Shown here: positions 28,278 to 38,554 of the stretch, piece after piece
How the letters are laid out: each line of letters begins with the position of its first letter
Numbering within the stretch: position 1 is the first letter of the stretch
NCBI GenBank assembly: GCA_977017575.1
Contig: CDRNVI010000090.1
Span: forward strand, 105,425 to 169,424
Direction: 5' to 3'
Source of the DNA: Paramoeba atlantica
Taxonomy: Eukaryota; Discosea
DNA length: 64,000 bases
Program-made: the position numbers and the translations under genes
Notes under the pieces: model-generated
The model's database searches: none
Seen by the model: only the letters and a program-made list of their open reading frames with translations
Told to the model about the DNA's origin: nothing

Positions 28278-31200
28278 ATGCCTCGAAACACGGACTTGAT
28301 AAATTCATTAAACTCTATCTTGCACACTCTTACTTCCTCTCGAAAAGACGGACAAAGGAATGCACTTTCAGAGCTTCGCAGCACGATTGAAAAATATCAG
28401 GCACAAGTTGCGGACACCTTACTCAGTCCCGCGATCGACGAGATACCTCCACTACATTGTGCTGTTGGGCTCGATGTTTGTAGCAATTTAGTGATTGTGT
28501 TATTGGATCGCTATATCAAGCCATTTTTCGCGGGCTTGAGCTCGAAATCTCGTGCACTTCAAACGTTATCTAGAGATGTAACGACGCCCTTCCGACATGT
28601 ATTCGAATTAATGCATCGAAACATTTCCTTTGATGATGACATCCCTCCTTTGTCTTGGCGTAGATGTCGCGTACTGCCTTATTTGTTGCAAAATATCTTA
28701 GAAATGTTGTCCGCCGATGCGTTCGGCCATCTTATAGAGTTTGATTACAGCATGCTTGTGATGAGAGTTTTGTCCTTTCGGGTGTACGTCTCGAACCTGT
28801 CTGAACTGCTTTTACACAACGTTTTCGAGGTTTTAGTATCCATCGTTTTTCGCTCTCCTGTGAGATATCAACGTGCAGTGGACGTGACGCTCTCCCAGTT
28901 TTCTTGTTCCTTGTTCGAGAACTTCGAAAGTGCGATAGCTGTGATAGTCTGTCATACGCCGTTTTGGAACGGGCTTCAGAATCTTACCCCTGAGGTGGCA
29001 AAGCTATTGATGTTAGTACATGCCAATCACAGCGTTATGTGCCAACACGTTCGATTCGGGAGCTGTCTGCTACGTATTGCTGTAGTTTTGATGGACTATG
29101 CATGTCGTGAAGCTGGTCTATTGAATTTTTATCCCGTATTGTCGACACTTTGCGACAACTGGAAGCATTGCACAAAGGACGTATGGAAGAAGGCGATGCT
29201 GGAATACGTTCAATCGTTTTTAGAAGGCTTGAATCGTTTAGAATTTCCTGGTCTTCGATATTCGCATAAGAATTATTTACATGGCGTTAATCAAAGTTTG
29301 GGTCCTCGAATTCCTCATGAATTGCGGCATATTCAACTGTGTGGAACTCTTAAATTATTGCTAAACATTGTTTGCGAAGAATACGTTCAAATTTGTGACT
29401 CGTATAAATCAAGTACAGCAATTTGTCATAGGTCATCGAAGGAAGTATCCGGAGACCAGTTTCTTTCGCGTCTGATTTCGAACACAATACATTATGTTCA
29501 GTTGTGCTCCTCAAGAGAACAAACCGAGCTAGGTGAGAAACATGTGAGATCGGCAAAAATCCTGAAATTAAGTTCCACTCAAAAAACTTCAATGAGGTAT
29601 GAAGATGATTTTATTACAAATCAGCTTGTTTGTGTAAACGAAGGCAAAAAAGAAAAATTGCTTTGCTGGCTTACTTTTATACGCTTTTGGTTGCTTACAT
29701 GGCCTGAAGACCTGAATCACGTGCGCTACAGGACCTTACTTTCACTTTTCACTCAAGTTGGCCTTGATGAAAGCATCGACATTGCCCGAGAAGCAGTGAC
29801 GTCATTAATTGCATTAATTGGTATTCCCGTTTTCGTGCCGAATGTTATTTCTGCAGAGAATCTTGCTAACACAGACGAATTTCTCAATTCTAATTTCCCT
29901 TTACTTCTTAATAAACTGTTTTCCTTTTCAGAATTGGCGCCCAGCGGTCTTCACGTTTTAGAAATTTTGCTGCAAAAGCCGCACAGCCGCGCAGTACTGC
30001 CTACAGATCACGAATTTTGGTCTCCCGCGTGGAAGTTCATGAACTCAGTTGTGTCCGCAGAGGGCAATACTTCACCAAGCCTAATAAATTTTTTAATACG
30101 TCTGATTCCTTCAATACAAGACTTGCGAGTGATACAACAAAGTATTCGAATTGTAAAAAATACCCTTCTTGCCAACACGACTACTCAAACAATACCGAGC
30201 CTTGCACAGCTTGCCATTCTATGTTTGTCTCATCCCACTACTCGAGCGGTGTCTGAGTGGCTATTTCGCGACGTTTTGGACTTCCCTTTCCTCATAAAAG
30301 AATCGCAAAAAGATTTTCTTCTTGCCATGGATATATTCCATTTTTCTTTATGCTTCTTTGATCAATCATACGATCGCTCGAAGAAGAGTTTCATTTTCAC
30401 TTTTGAATGCGGCGCAAAAGACGAATTTCTATCTTTCGTGTCTTCACCAGTTTATTCTCTTTCTTCGGGCATTCTTTTTGAATCGAAAAAAAACTTACAG
30501 TCACTCCTATCTGTCCTACTGGCGCAACATGATGCGATATTGGAATTTTCTTTGCTACTTGACGACAGCGCCGCGCAGCATAAAACGAAGCCAAGTCAGA
30601 GCGTGAGATCTCATGCAATGAATGAGATGTCGCATATACAGACGTCTACGAATGCGATAATGCAGTATCTTCTCGACCTCTATCGAAGCACGTGCAGCTA
30701 TTGGTGTCCTACTGCTTATAACTCGGTGTCGAAAGATAAATACGAAGTGGGGAACAGGAGTGCCCTCTGTTTCGAACAGTCCATAACCATTTCGATGATT
30801 CTTTTTAGGATTCTATCAAAAGTGTTCTCTGAGAATGCACTTCAGACATCGACGCTACTCGAGTTCTGTTTTTCCAAACTTGACGAACTCGAATTAGCAT
30901 CGCCAACTGCACAGTTTTACAAAATGAAAAAGACGAATATTTATATACATTGGATCTATTGCACTTGTGACAGAAAAAGCGCCCATTGGACTCGGTTCAA
31001 ATCAGTGTTGTCTTCTGCATTCTCGGTCCATTCTTACAGCATTTTTTCCAGCTTCATCGAAAATTTACAGTGTATGCTTGAAAGTAACACAGAAAATGAG
31101 CTTTTAAAAGATGCACTGCGCCTGATTGAGGAAGAAGAACCGACTACTGCACTCTTCTTTTCGGCCCACAGTTCGTGTGAGGTTGCTCTTTCGATTGCGA

Positions 31201-34200
31201 AACAAGTTTCTGACGTGAAACTTCAGTTGAACTGCGGTAGGTACATACTTCGATACATATCTTTGCAAGAACTCACCTTTATGACGAAAGCAACGCAGCA
31301 TTTAATTTCATTTCTGTTTTTCTTTCATGGACGGGATAGTTTTACAACTGAGATTTTAAATACTTTAAGTTCACGTCTTCTAAGCTCCGAAACTAACAGC
31401 GCACGATCGGCCTTGCAGTTCGCTATTACTTTATTCGAAAGTAATATTCCTGTCGTTCAATGCCGTTGTATCTTGCTCTTTTTGAAATTGCTGATCAGTG
31501 ATCAGTTTCTGTTTTCTGTTTTTCTTGTCGAATTTCTTCGCTCAAAGAAAGATCTTGTGTTGGATGTCTTGAGTACCGGAGCCCTACTTATTGGATATGA
31601 TTGGATCGCCAACCATGAGCTTCGAATGTTTCCGCTTCTTTGGATTTCGGATAGTGCAAATTGGAATACAATGCCTCAAGACATCACTGATAATTTTTTC
31701 GCTGCCTCATTTCTGTGCCGTAGTCTAGGAAACAATCACGGAGAAAGCGCTTTTGCGTTTTTGCAAAAGTTAAAGGAACCGCAGCCGAGATCAAGTTGCC
31801 TTCAACATCAGTATGTCAGTAGCTTCCCGTTTATTTTTTCAACAATGCTCCTTATTCGTAGTTGTGGCGACCAAAGTCTTGCAACTGGAGCTCAAAAGGT
31901 TCAGAAGCATTTTCAAATTGCTTTCGGAGATGAATTTCAAAAGAACTTAGAAGAGTCGAAGGATTTGATTGTTGAACACATGTTCAGGTTAGAGTGCACG
32001 AATTTCACATTGGGAACTGCTCTTTCTGAAGAAATAGAACGAAATCGCGATGGAGCATTGATGATCGAGAAAGCCATGTTGCTTCTGCAAGATTATTCTA
32101 AGAGTGAATTTTGGACATCATTTCGATGGCTTTCCGCTTTCACTCACCTGTTCAGGTTGTTGAAAAGAAGAAAGAATGATGACTTCCAGGATGCGATGAT
32201 GTGCTCTCTGGTGGTGGTCCTATGCAAAGCACCGCGTAAGGCCGCGCAGTGCTGCACGCCTTTGATTGTTAGAAGCATTCTTAAACTTCTTCCTTTTATC
32301 GTGCACTTAACTCCAGGCGTAGACAAATTTATGAAAACGATGGGAGTCGTCAAGAGCACACTTTTTCACGCGTGCCACTCCCTGAATATTACCACGACGG
32401 AGATTATTGAAATGCACGACGACTGCTCAATTGCTTTTGGGTCTGTTAACTGTCAGTTTTCATTTGATAATCGCGCCCGTCAAACGCTTTCCCAATATTC
32501 TAGGTTAAATGTCAAGCAACTTTTTGAAGAAGTTGCGATTGAGTCGACTGATTGCGGTGTTTTTCCTCCGAATCCGCCGCGCAATTGTTTAAAAGATGCA
32601 TTGCAATTGTATTTCCGTGGAGGTTCCAAACTCATTCTAGGGAGAACAATTTCTAAGTGTTTGAAAGAAGCTGAAGCCTTCGCAAACTCCGGATACTCGG
32701 AATCATGCTTTACATCCCTATGCGGTATATTGAAAGACGAAAATTTGACAGCTTTTCATATCGAAGCTCTGCGCTGCTTATGTGTGATATGTAGAATGCA
32801 TCCGGAATTCTTCTGTTTTTTACCATTTGTGCCTGAGGCGTGCCCCTCAGACTGTCTTCCTAGATTGTCCTTGAATACCGAAATTCAAGACCACATTTTT
32901 CAAGTGGAAACAATGCATCGTGTATGCAGCAGTTTTATTTATTCTTCGTCAATCTCGACTATGGAAACTGCACATGCACTTTTATCGCAGTTTTGGAAGG
33001 ATTTTCCTCAGGTTATGGAGTCAATGCCGAGCGACTGTATGCCCGTCGTGCTGAATTGGAAAAACGGAGATCATGTTCCGAGCATCGAGAACAGGAAACA
33101 TGAGGAACCTAAAAGTGATGTTGGAACAATCGAATCTCATGTACGCGATGCGGAAAATACGTACTCTAAATGGATAAGATCTACCACACTAGAACTTATT
33201 GACACGATAAGTCCTGCAGCTGATCCTTTGCAGGGTTACGTCCGCGTATGTGCTGTATCTGATTCTGTCGCTGAACCTCTTTTTCTTGCCTGCCTTTATT
33301 ATTCCCTGAGAGACACGTGCAGTGCTCAGGCTCGCGGTTCGATAGGGGACGCGTTAACGAATGCTTTGCAAGACTCATGTAGTGTGCGAATAAGTCAAAC
33401 GATCATTAGAAATATCATTAAAATATATCTAGAAATATCTATTCAGGTGGTGCGTCAAGGAGGAATGCAGTCGTGCCTTCATTCGGCTAATATCTCTGAA
33501 ACTCAGCATTTACGGGTTCCGATGGGACTTTCTGACCTTATCGGAGTTAAAATTCCACTTCCAGTGCTCATTGATGCATCAATTAAGGCTTGTATGTATT
33601 TAGAAGCTCTTCTATTTATCGAATTAGGGGAAGAAATGCAGCAACCAGAGGAAAAGGGTGCGCTCTCTCGAGAAGCCTGTCAATCCTTACAAAAAGTATA
33701 TCCGAATTTGAGACATGGAAACTCGTATCTACAGGGAATCGGTGCAGGAAACACTGTTTCTGGTCGACTTTCCGTCTTGAAAAGTGAAAAAGACTACTTA
33801 GGGCAAATACAAGTCGTAGAAAATGTTGACAGAGACTCGGTTTCAGACCCTCATTCACTCTTTTCTATTTTGGAAGATGCAGGATTGCAAACAATTCCAG
33901 AAATAGTAATCAAAAATGCGTACTTTGATAGGAATGATGAGTCGACAAAAGTTTTGAGAGACCTTCAATCATACGCAGCCTGGCGTCAGGAGCAGTGGGC
34001 AGAGGATGACCCAAACGGACCAGGTTTGATTGAATATCCGGCCTCTTTTCATGAAAGTATTTTTGCGTCACTCAGAGGGCTTTCCAAAGGTTTTGGCTCC
34101 GAATTTCTACGTGCGGTACACTTCGGAGAGCAAGCCTTAAGTCTAGACAAAAGTATTTCACTTGATGAAAAACTTTCCTTATTCTTTGCTTTTGATACTC

Positions 34201-36620
34201 TTCGCAGTTTTCCTGATTTGAGATTTCACACAGGTGAACCATTGATTTTCACTAAGGACACGAATGTGGGTCACATTAACATTCCACACTCCATACCGTA
34301 TCCTCATCGTCGCAAACTTGTGAATCTTCAACTGTGCCTTCTACGAATAATGGACAAGAGAGAATTAAAGGCAACTTACATATTAGATGCTGCTCAAGCA
34401 GCCACTAGTCAAGGAGCGCATGGGGGAGCATTCTCACTTTTGCACCACCCCACTTTGAGAGATTCTAGTCACATACCCAGCGAATGTGCAAAAATTATGG
34501 CGAAATGTATGTGGAAGGCGAAGAAGCACTCTTTCGCGATGGATCTTATGGAATGTCGTGAAACACCTGAATGCATTCTTCAGTTGGCCAAATGGAAATT
34601 TAAACGTAAAGTTGATACTACGCCCAACATTCTCAACAAAGTTTTGACTTCTTGTAAAGGCATGAATGACGACGTTAGTTATCACTACGCATCCGCAAGA
34701 TTTTACGACGCTATGTTTTCAGAATTAGAATCAAAAATGCGGTCAAATGAACACCAAATATTTGTTGAACAAGTGGATGAGATTCGTCGCAACCGTCAAC
34801 AGCAAAAATTGGGCTATCAAAAACTGCAAAGCACATTGAGTGAACACAAAAAGCGACATATTAAACGACACTTGACCTTACAGGAAAGAGAGCATAAAAT
34901 TATGCTTGCAGAACTCGAAAGGAATGTCAATGATCGAGAGGCCTTGTGTTTGCATTGTTTACGATGCTACGCGCAAGTACTCCAGCACGGAGGCCTGCGG
35001 AGTGACAAACTTTTGGCTTCTACCTATCGATTCGTTTCTCTTTGGTTCGCGAACCTGACTGAAACAGCGGTGAACAGAGTTGTCTCCGAAAAAGTAGGGA
35101 TGTTTCCTACTTCCATTTTTCTTCCTTTGTTCCCTCAGTTGTGTGCTCGTTTGGGAATTCAATCGGATGACGGGGAATTTCAAAATATCTTGAGAAATTT
35201 GATCATTCGAGTAGTAAACAATAGCCCGCAACCTGCGTTGTACACCTTATTTTCAATGAGAAATGGAGCAAAGTATCCCTCCGGGGAAGCAGAATTGCAT
35301 GTTATTAGTCAAGAAAAGATTGATGCCGCAAATTCTATATTGAAGCAGCTATCTGAGTCCGATCACCAAATGAAAATTATTATATCTGAATTAGAGGTAT
35401 TGACTAATGCGTATATCGAACTTGCCTTTGCTCCTGCTTCCAGGTTCACAGGGGCGAATCCACAAATTACGACACGTCTTTCTAAACTGGGAGTACTTTC
35501 AAAAACAATTGTCCCAACAGCAGTTTCTTACACAAACGCTCCAGAACGAGAGGTCGTTCAAGCATTCTTGACCTCTATCTCGCTTCCAGGTGGATTAAAC
35601 CAGCCGAAACTTATTACATGTCGCAGTGTTGCTGGACATGAATACCGACAACTCGTGAAAAGCAAAGATGATCTACGGCAGGATGCTTTGGTGGAGCAAG
35701 TTTTTTCTCTTTGTAACGACCTATTTCAACACAAGCGCTCGACGTCAAGTACAAAAATACGAACGTACATTGTTGTCCCGCTCACACCTACAAGTGGCCT
35801 TGTACAATGGGTGGAAAATAGTCTTACACTTGGTCAGTACCTCATTGGACAACCGGGGAAGGAGCACACGGGCGCTCATCACCGATATTATCCTCAAGAC
35901 ATGCCACACGACACAGCGAGGTCTAAAATGCAGAGTGTGGGAACACAGTCTGCGTCTGATAAACTTCAAATGTATTCATCTGTCTGTTCAAAACTTCACC
36001 CATGCTTCAACAAATTCTTTCTCGAGCATTTCTCAACTCCCGTCGAGTGGTACACCGCACGTCTGGCATACACAAACAGCGTAGCATCCAGTAGTATGGT
36101 GGGTCACATTGTTGGGCTAGGGGATCGGCATACCTCTAACATACTCATTGATAAGTGTACTGGAGAGGTGATTCACATTGATATTGGACTCGCTTTCGAT
36201 GAAGGTCTTCTGCTCCCCATCCCGGAAGTCATTCCTTTTCGTCTTACGCGTGATATGGTCGACGGTCTGGGGATTACCGGAGCCCGGGGACTTTTTCGCG
36301 TTAGCTGCGAATCGGTCATGGAACTCCTACGCGATTCGAAGGAAATGGTTCACACAGTAGTACAAACACTGCTACACGATCCCCTAGCCAAGTGGGCAGT
36401 TGATATATCGAAGGTTTTAGGAACATCCGCGGGCACATCTGCTGCGGCGGATGAATGTATTGACGCCTATCAGGCATCTTCGAGGACGTTAATGAAACTC
36501 AATGGGGTAATAGGAAATCAGAGTCTTACTGTATGTGCTCACGTTCATTTACTGATACTTGAGGCGACAAGTGAGAAGAATCTTGCGTCACTGTACCCAG
36601 GCTGGGCACCGTGGTTGTAG
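28278..36620 (+). CDS. ATM/Tel1 PI3K-related protein kinase
   Basis: A 2,780-residue intron-free PIKK. The first 2,000 residues look like a HEAT-type alpha solenoid with FAT-like sequence after about 1,850. The kinase domain begins near 2,437 (GGLNQPKLI; RQLVKSKDDLRQD, carrying the ATP-binding Lys and the PIKK DLRQD motif). The catalytic loop is GLGDRHTSNILID (about 2,610), and the metal-binding motif is DIG in HIDIGLAFDEG, where ATM has DLG. VPFRLTRDMVDGLGITG and a FATC ending ASLYPGWAPWL match ATM more closely than ATR, mTOR or DNA-PK. ATM/Tel1 senses double-strand breaks via MRN and helps maintain telomeres. The length fits the 2,800-3,000 of the family. Confidence 0.95.
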   Translation: MPRNTDLINSLNSILHTLTSSRKDGQRNALSELRSTIEKYQAQVADTLLSPAIDEIPPLHCAVGLDVCSNLVIVLLDRYIKPFFAGLSSKSRALQTLSRDVTTPFRHVFELMHRNISFDDDIPPLSWRRCRVLPYLLQNILEMLSADAFGHLIEFDYSMLVMRVLSFRVYVSNLSELLLHNVFEVLVSIVFRSPVRYQRAVDVTLSQFSCSLFENFESAIAVIVCHTPFWNGLQNLTPEVAKLLMLVHANHSVMCQHVRFGSCLLRIAVVLMDYACREAGLLNFYPVLSTLCDNWKHCTKDVWKKAMLEYVQSFLEGLNRLEFPGLRYSHKNYLHGVNQSLGPRIPHELRHIQLCGTLKLLLNIVCEEYVQICDSYKSSTAICHRSSKEVSGDQFLSRLISNTIHYVQLCSSREQTELGEKHVRSAKILKLSSTQKTSMRYEDDFITNQLVCVNEGKKEKLLCWLTFIRFWLLTWPEDLNHVRYRTLLSLFTQVGLDESIDIAREAVTSLIALIGIPVFVPNVISAENLANTDEFLNSNFPLLLNKLFSFSELAPSGLHVLEILLQKPHSRAVLPTDHEFWSPAWKFMNSVVSAEGNTSPSLINFLIRLIPSIQDLRVIQQSIRIVKNTLLANTTTQTIPSLAQLAILCLSHPTTRAVSEWLFRDVLDFPFLIKESQKDFLLAMDIFHFSLCFFDQSYDRSKKSFIFTFECGAKDEFLSFVSSPVYSLSSGILFESKKNLQSLLSVLLAQHDAILEFSLLLDDSAAQHKTKPSQSVRSHAMNEMSHIQTSTNAIMQYLLDLYRSTCSYWCPTAYNSVSKDKYEVGNRSALCFEQSITISMILFRILSKVFSENALQTSTLLEFCFSKLDELELASPTAQFYKMKKTNIYIHWIYCTCDRKSAHWTRFKSVLSSAFSVHSYSIFSSFIENLQCMLESNTENELLKDALRLIEEEEPTTALFFSAHSSCEVALSIAKQVSDVKLQLNCGRYILRYISLQELTFMTKATQHLISFLFFFHGRDSFTTEILNTLSSRLLSSETNSARSALQFAITLFESNIPVVQCRCILLFLKLLISDQFLFSVFLVEFLRSKKDLVLDVLSTGALLIGYDWIANHELRMFPLLWISDSANWNTMPQDITDNFFAASFLCRSLGNNHGESAFAFLQKLKEPQPRSSCLQHQYVSSFPFIFSTMLLIRSCGDQSLATGAQKVQKHFQIAFGDEFQKNLEESKDLIVEHMFRLECTNFTLGTALSEEIERNRDGALMIEKAMLLLQDYSKSEFWTSFRWLSAFTHLFRLLKRRKNDDFQDAMMCSLVVVLCKAPRKAAQCCTPLIVRSILKLLPFIVHLTPGVDKFMKTMGVVKSTLFHACHSLNITTTEIIEMHDDCSIAFGSVNCQFSFDNRARQTLSQYSRLNVKQLFEEVAIESTDCGVFPPNPPRNCLKDALQLYFRGGSKLILGRTISKCLKEAEAFANSGYSESCFTSLCGILKDENLTAFHIEALRCLCVICRMHPEFFCFLPFVPEACPSDCLPRLSLNTEIQDHIFQVETMHRVCSSFIYSSSISTMETAHALLSQFWKDFPQVMESMPSDCMPVVLNWKNGDHVPSIENRKHEEPKSDVGTIESHVRDAENTYSKWIRSTTLELIDTISPAADPLQGYVRVCAVSDSVAEPLFLACLYYSLRDTCSAQARGSIGDALTNALQDSCSVRISQTIIRNIIKIYLEISIQVVRQGGMQSCLHSANISETQHLRVPMGLSDLIGVKIPLPVLIDASIKACMYLEALLFIELGEEMQQPEEKGALSREACQSLQKVYPNLRHGNSYLQGIGAGNTVSGRLSVLKSEKDYLGQIQVVENVDRDSVSDPHSLFSILEDAGLQTIPEIVIKNAYFDRNDESTKVLRDLQSYAAWRQEQWAEDDPNGPGLIEYPASFHESIFASLRGLSKGFGSEFLRAVHFGEQALSLDKSISLDEKLSLFFAFDTLRSFPDLRFHTGEPLIFTKDTNVGHINIPHSIPYPHRRKLVNLQLCLLRIMDKRELKATYILDAAQAATSQGAHGGAFSLLHHPTLRDSSHIPSECAKIMAKCMWKAKKHSFAMDLMECRETPECILQLAKWKFKRKVDTTPNILNKVLTSCKGMNDDVSYHYASARFYDAMFSELESKMRSNEHQIFVEQVDEIRRNRQQQKLGYQKLQSTLSEHKKRHIKRHLTLQEREHKIMLAELERNVNDREALCLHCLRCYAQVLQHGGLRSDKLLASTYRFVSLWFANLTETAVNRVVSEKVGMFPTSIFLPLFPQLCARLGIQSDDGEFQNILRNLIIRVVNNSPQPALYTLFSMRNGAKYPSGEAELHVISQEKIDAANSILKQLSESDHQMKIIISELEVLTNAYIELAFAPASRFTGANPQITTRLSKLGVLSKTIVPTAVSYTNAPEREVVQAFLTSISLPGGLNQPKLITCRSVAGHEYRQLVKSKDDLRQDALVEQVFSLCNDLFQHKRSTSSTKIRTYIVVPLTPTSGLVQWVENSLTLGQYLIGQPGKEHTGAHHRYYPQDMPHDTARSKMQSVGTQSASDKLQMYSSVCSKLHPCFNKFFLEHFSTPVEWYTARLAYTNSVASSSMVGHIVGLGDRHTSNILIDKCTGEVIHIDIGLAFDEGLLLPIPEVIPFRLTRDMVDGLGITGARGLFRVSCESVMELLRDSKEMVHTVVQTLLHDPLAKWAVDISKVLGTSAGTSAAADECIDAYQASSRTLMKLNGVIGNQSLTVCAHVHLLILEATSEKNLASLYPGWAPWL

Positions 36621-36755
36621 GAAATATCAGCACATCATTCCGAAGCGAGTGCACCCTTTTCGGCTTCGCTGCGTTTTTAAAAATGAGTAAACCCAAAAAC
36701 GAATGTGATTCATCAAGAAACCTAGAAGAAGACTGGAAACCTTTATAGTGAAAAC

Positions 36756-36820
36756 CTTTATACCTAGGACCTGGGTATAAAGTAATTAAGTAGACTACCT
36801 ACTAGGTGGTCTACTTAATT
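36756..36820. repeat. Two hairpins behind the ATM-like gene
   Basis: CTTTATACC/GGTATAAAG (36756-36782) and AATTAAGTAGACTACCT/AGGTGGTCTACTTAATT (36784-36820, one mismatch in 17, three-base loop), separated by a single base. They start about 135 bp after the stop. The surrounding 36621-37039 has no gene. Confidence 0.7.
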
Positions 36821-37039
36821 CGTCCTCTTTGAAGAGCTAATGGTAAACTTGTAAAGACAGAACCTTCAGGCAGAATGATAAACGATCGATTTCGTTACCC
36901 TTGTGTACATTTGCATGTGCCAATTTGGACAAAACCAACCTAAATTGCGCAAAAAAATAGTTTTTAGAAAAAACAACACCTTTTTCTTTAGACTTCTTGC
37001 TTACACGTTTTATTAAGTTTTACTCAGCATTTACCTTTC

Positions 37040-37896
37040 TTAGCCCATCACTACGGACGCACAGAACAGCTTTATATTCAAAAGTATGCGCCGAAAACGA
37101 GAGTTTCCATTTATTCTCAACTTTCCGTTCACACACTCTGTTATGAACTTCATCTCCTCCCGAGCCTCATCTTCAACACCTAACCGGTTCCACCTACACT
37201 TAAGTTCCATTTTGAGTTGGTTATTCATGCTTTCGACGGTGTTCGTTGATATTCCTTCGGTTGTCACCCACTCCACTCTATGATTGTCGTTTACAAGTGA
37301 ACCCAACTCCAAAGTTCCACGCCACCCATCCGTCTTCACGACAGTTCTCCGACCGGGGGCTAAATGCACGACATGTGGAGTCATAGTGGATGAACAACGA
37401 TTCGGAAGCCTTCTGACAAACACTTATTGTGCCTGGTCGCCAACATTCGTAATCACAAGAGTGTGAAACCATTGCTGACATTGCTTCCGAACACGGTGGT
37501 TGCGATTACACGTGCCTCTCTTCACTTTACTTGTACAGGTCTCGTCCTTCTGCATGAATGTAACAGTACCCCCCGCGTTTATCCAACGCACGTCATGTGC
37601 TTGCGCAACTAAGTCTATAAGTTCTTCCGTGAAGACGCTAACAGTATTTGTCGACACCCGTGCCTCATTGGCAATGAATTTGCGGGGTAGGGCCTCACAT
37701 ATCCCGTACAGCATTATCAAAGTTTCTTTTACTGTTCGTTTTTGCCGTTTGTTAAACAGTGGACCGCATTCCCAATACTTGGCTCGACAACTGTGCCTGT
37801 CAGCACATTCCCAATAATAGTCCTCATGATAACACTGCACCCCTTCTGCGTGATGTGGCTTATTGCATAGAACATCTTGAAATACTTCAACTTTCT
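37040..37896 (-). mobile_element. Merlin/ISXO2-type transposase relic
   Basis: Reading on the - strand, an open stretch of about 285 codons is interrupted by a single in-frame TAA (37424-37426). It begins with Cys-rich sequence (LCNKPHHAEGVQC, then WECADRHSC, a likely zinc ribbon). The catalytic residues of the ISXO2/IS1016-like DDE domain follow: first Asp in QKDETCTSK, second in VKTDGWRGT, Glu in STNTVESMNNQLK (family HTNxIESxWxxxK). Merlin is the eukaryotic group related to these bacterial elements. No start Met or terminal inverted repeats are clear, and the left edge of the HSP90 array begins 16 bp beyond it, so part of the element may be lost. Confidence 0.75.
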
Positions 37897-37912
37897 ACTC
37901 CAATTTTCACAT

Positions 37913-38085
37913 CAGGGTTTAACCTTGAAGATCCTTCCTCCTACGGCGAACGCATCCACCGCATGGTGAAACTCGGCCTCTCCATCGATGACGACGAGCT
38001 TCCCCCTGCCCCCGTGGCGGCCAGCTCGGAAATGGATGCTGACGATCTTGCGGAGGGCGAAGGACGTATGCAGGAGGTCGATTAA
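37913..38085 (+). pseudogene. HSP90 3' fragment at the array edge
   Basis: Holds the last 57 codons (from [18 protein letters not shown] to the MQEVD end and stop), followed by a complete spacer. The sequence diverges from the array abruptly at 37913, where Merlin-flanking DNA begins, so this is a truncated outermost unit. It has no start and cannot make HSP90. Confidence 0.95.
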
Positions 38086-38554
38086 GTCGCTTATCGGTTG
38101 ATCCTATGAGATCACATTCGGGGAAGGAAATCAATTGCTAAATTTGATCTTTTTGCTTTTTACGAATTAAGTTCAAGGAACGCTGAAATGCAAGATAATC
38201 GCCAGGTTGAGCAAGATATGACACTTTGCTCCTGCAATATCTTTTGTTTTGTGCGAATCAAAGCAGTTCGTTACGCATGACAATTGTTCATCTTATGCTA
38301 GTTTCAAACAGTAAAGTTATTCACGCAACTTTAGGAGACTGGGTGATGGTATAAACTATGATATACTCATATGATAAGTACTCCTTTTTAAAGTTAATGT
38401 TGGCAATATTCGGGATTTATATTGGAATCTCTTCTTCCTTGCTTGTATACTTTGCTAGACCTTATTCGAACTGTTCTTGCAGCCATATTCACCGATTTCA
38501 CACAGAAATATTAGCCTTTTTTTTCATTTTCCTCTCTTTCCACTGCATTCCACA
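38086..38554 (+). repeat. 469-bp HSP90 spacer (representative of all units)
   Basis: Same-length spacers follow each unit at 41154, 43741, 46326, 48913, 51500, 54087, 56674, 59261 and 61848. Each has a 5-bp hairpin (TGATC/GATCA) about 15 bp after the stop, an AT-rich middle, and before the ATG a pyrimidine tract (ccttctttttcattttcctc) preceded by the candidate 3' splice sites ttcttgCAG and cacacAG. In a kinetoplastid this would be where polyadenylation of one unit and spliced-leader addition to the next occur; that is inferred. Variant sites define types: agGAGact with ggaAtctc and ttccTtgc, agGCGact with ggaAcctc, and agGCGact with ggaAtctc, ttccCtgc and gaaCtgc. Confidence 0.8.

Noticed and set aside
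38140-38200. Possible heat-shock element (TTC/GAA blocks) in the HSP90 spacer
   Set aside because: The blocks are spaced by three bases rather than two, and promoter-level heat-shock control is not expected for a kinetoplastid-type array.
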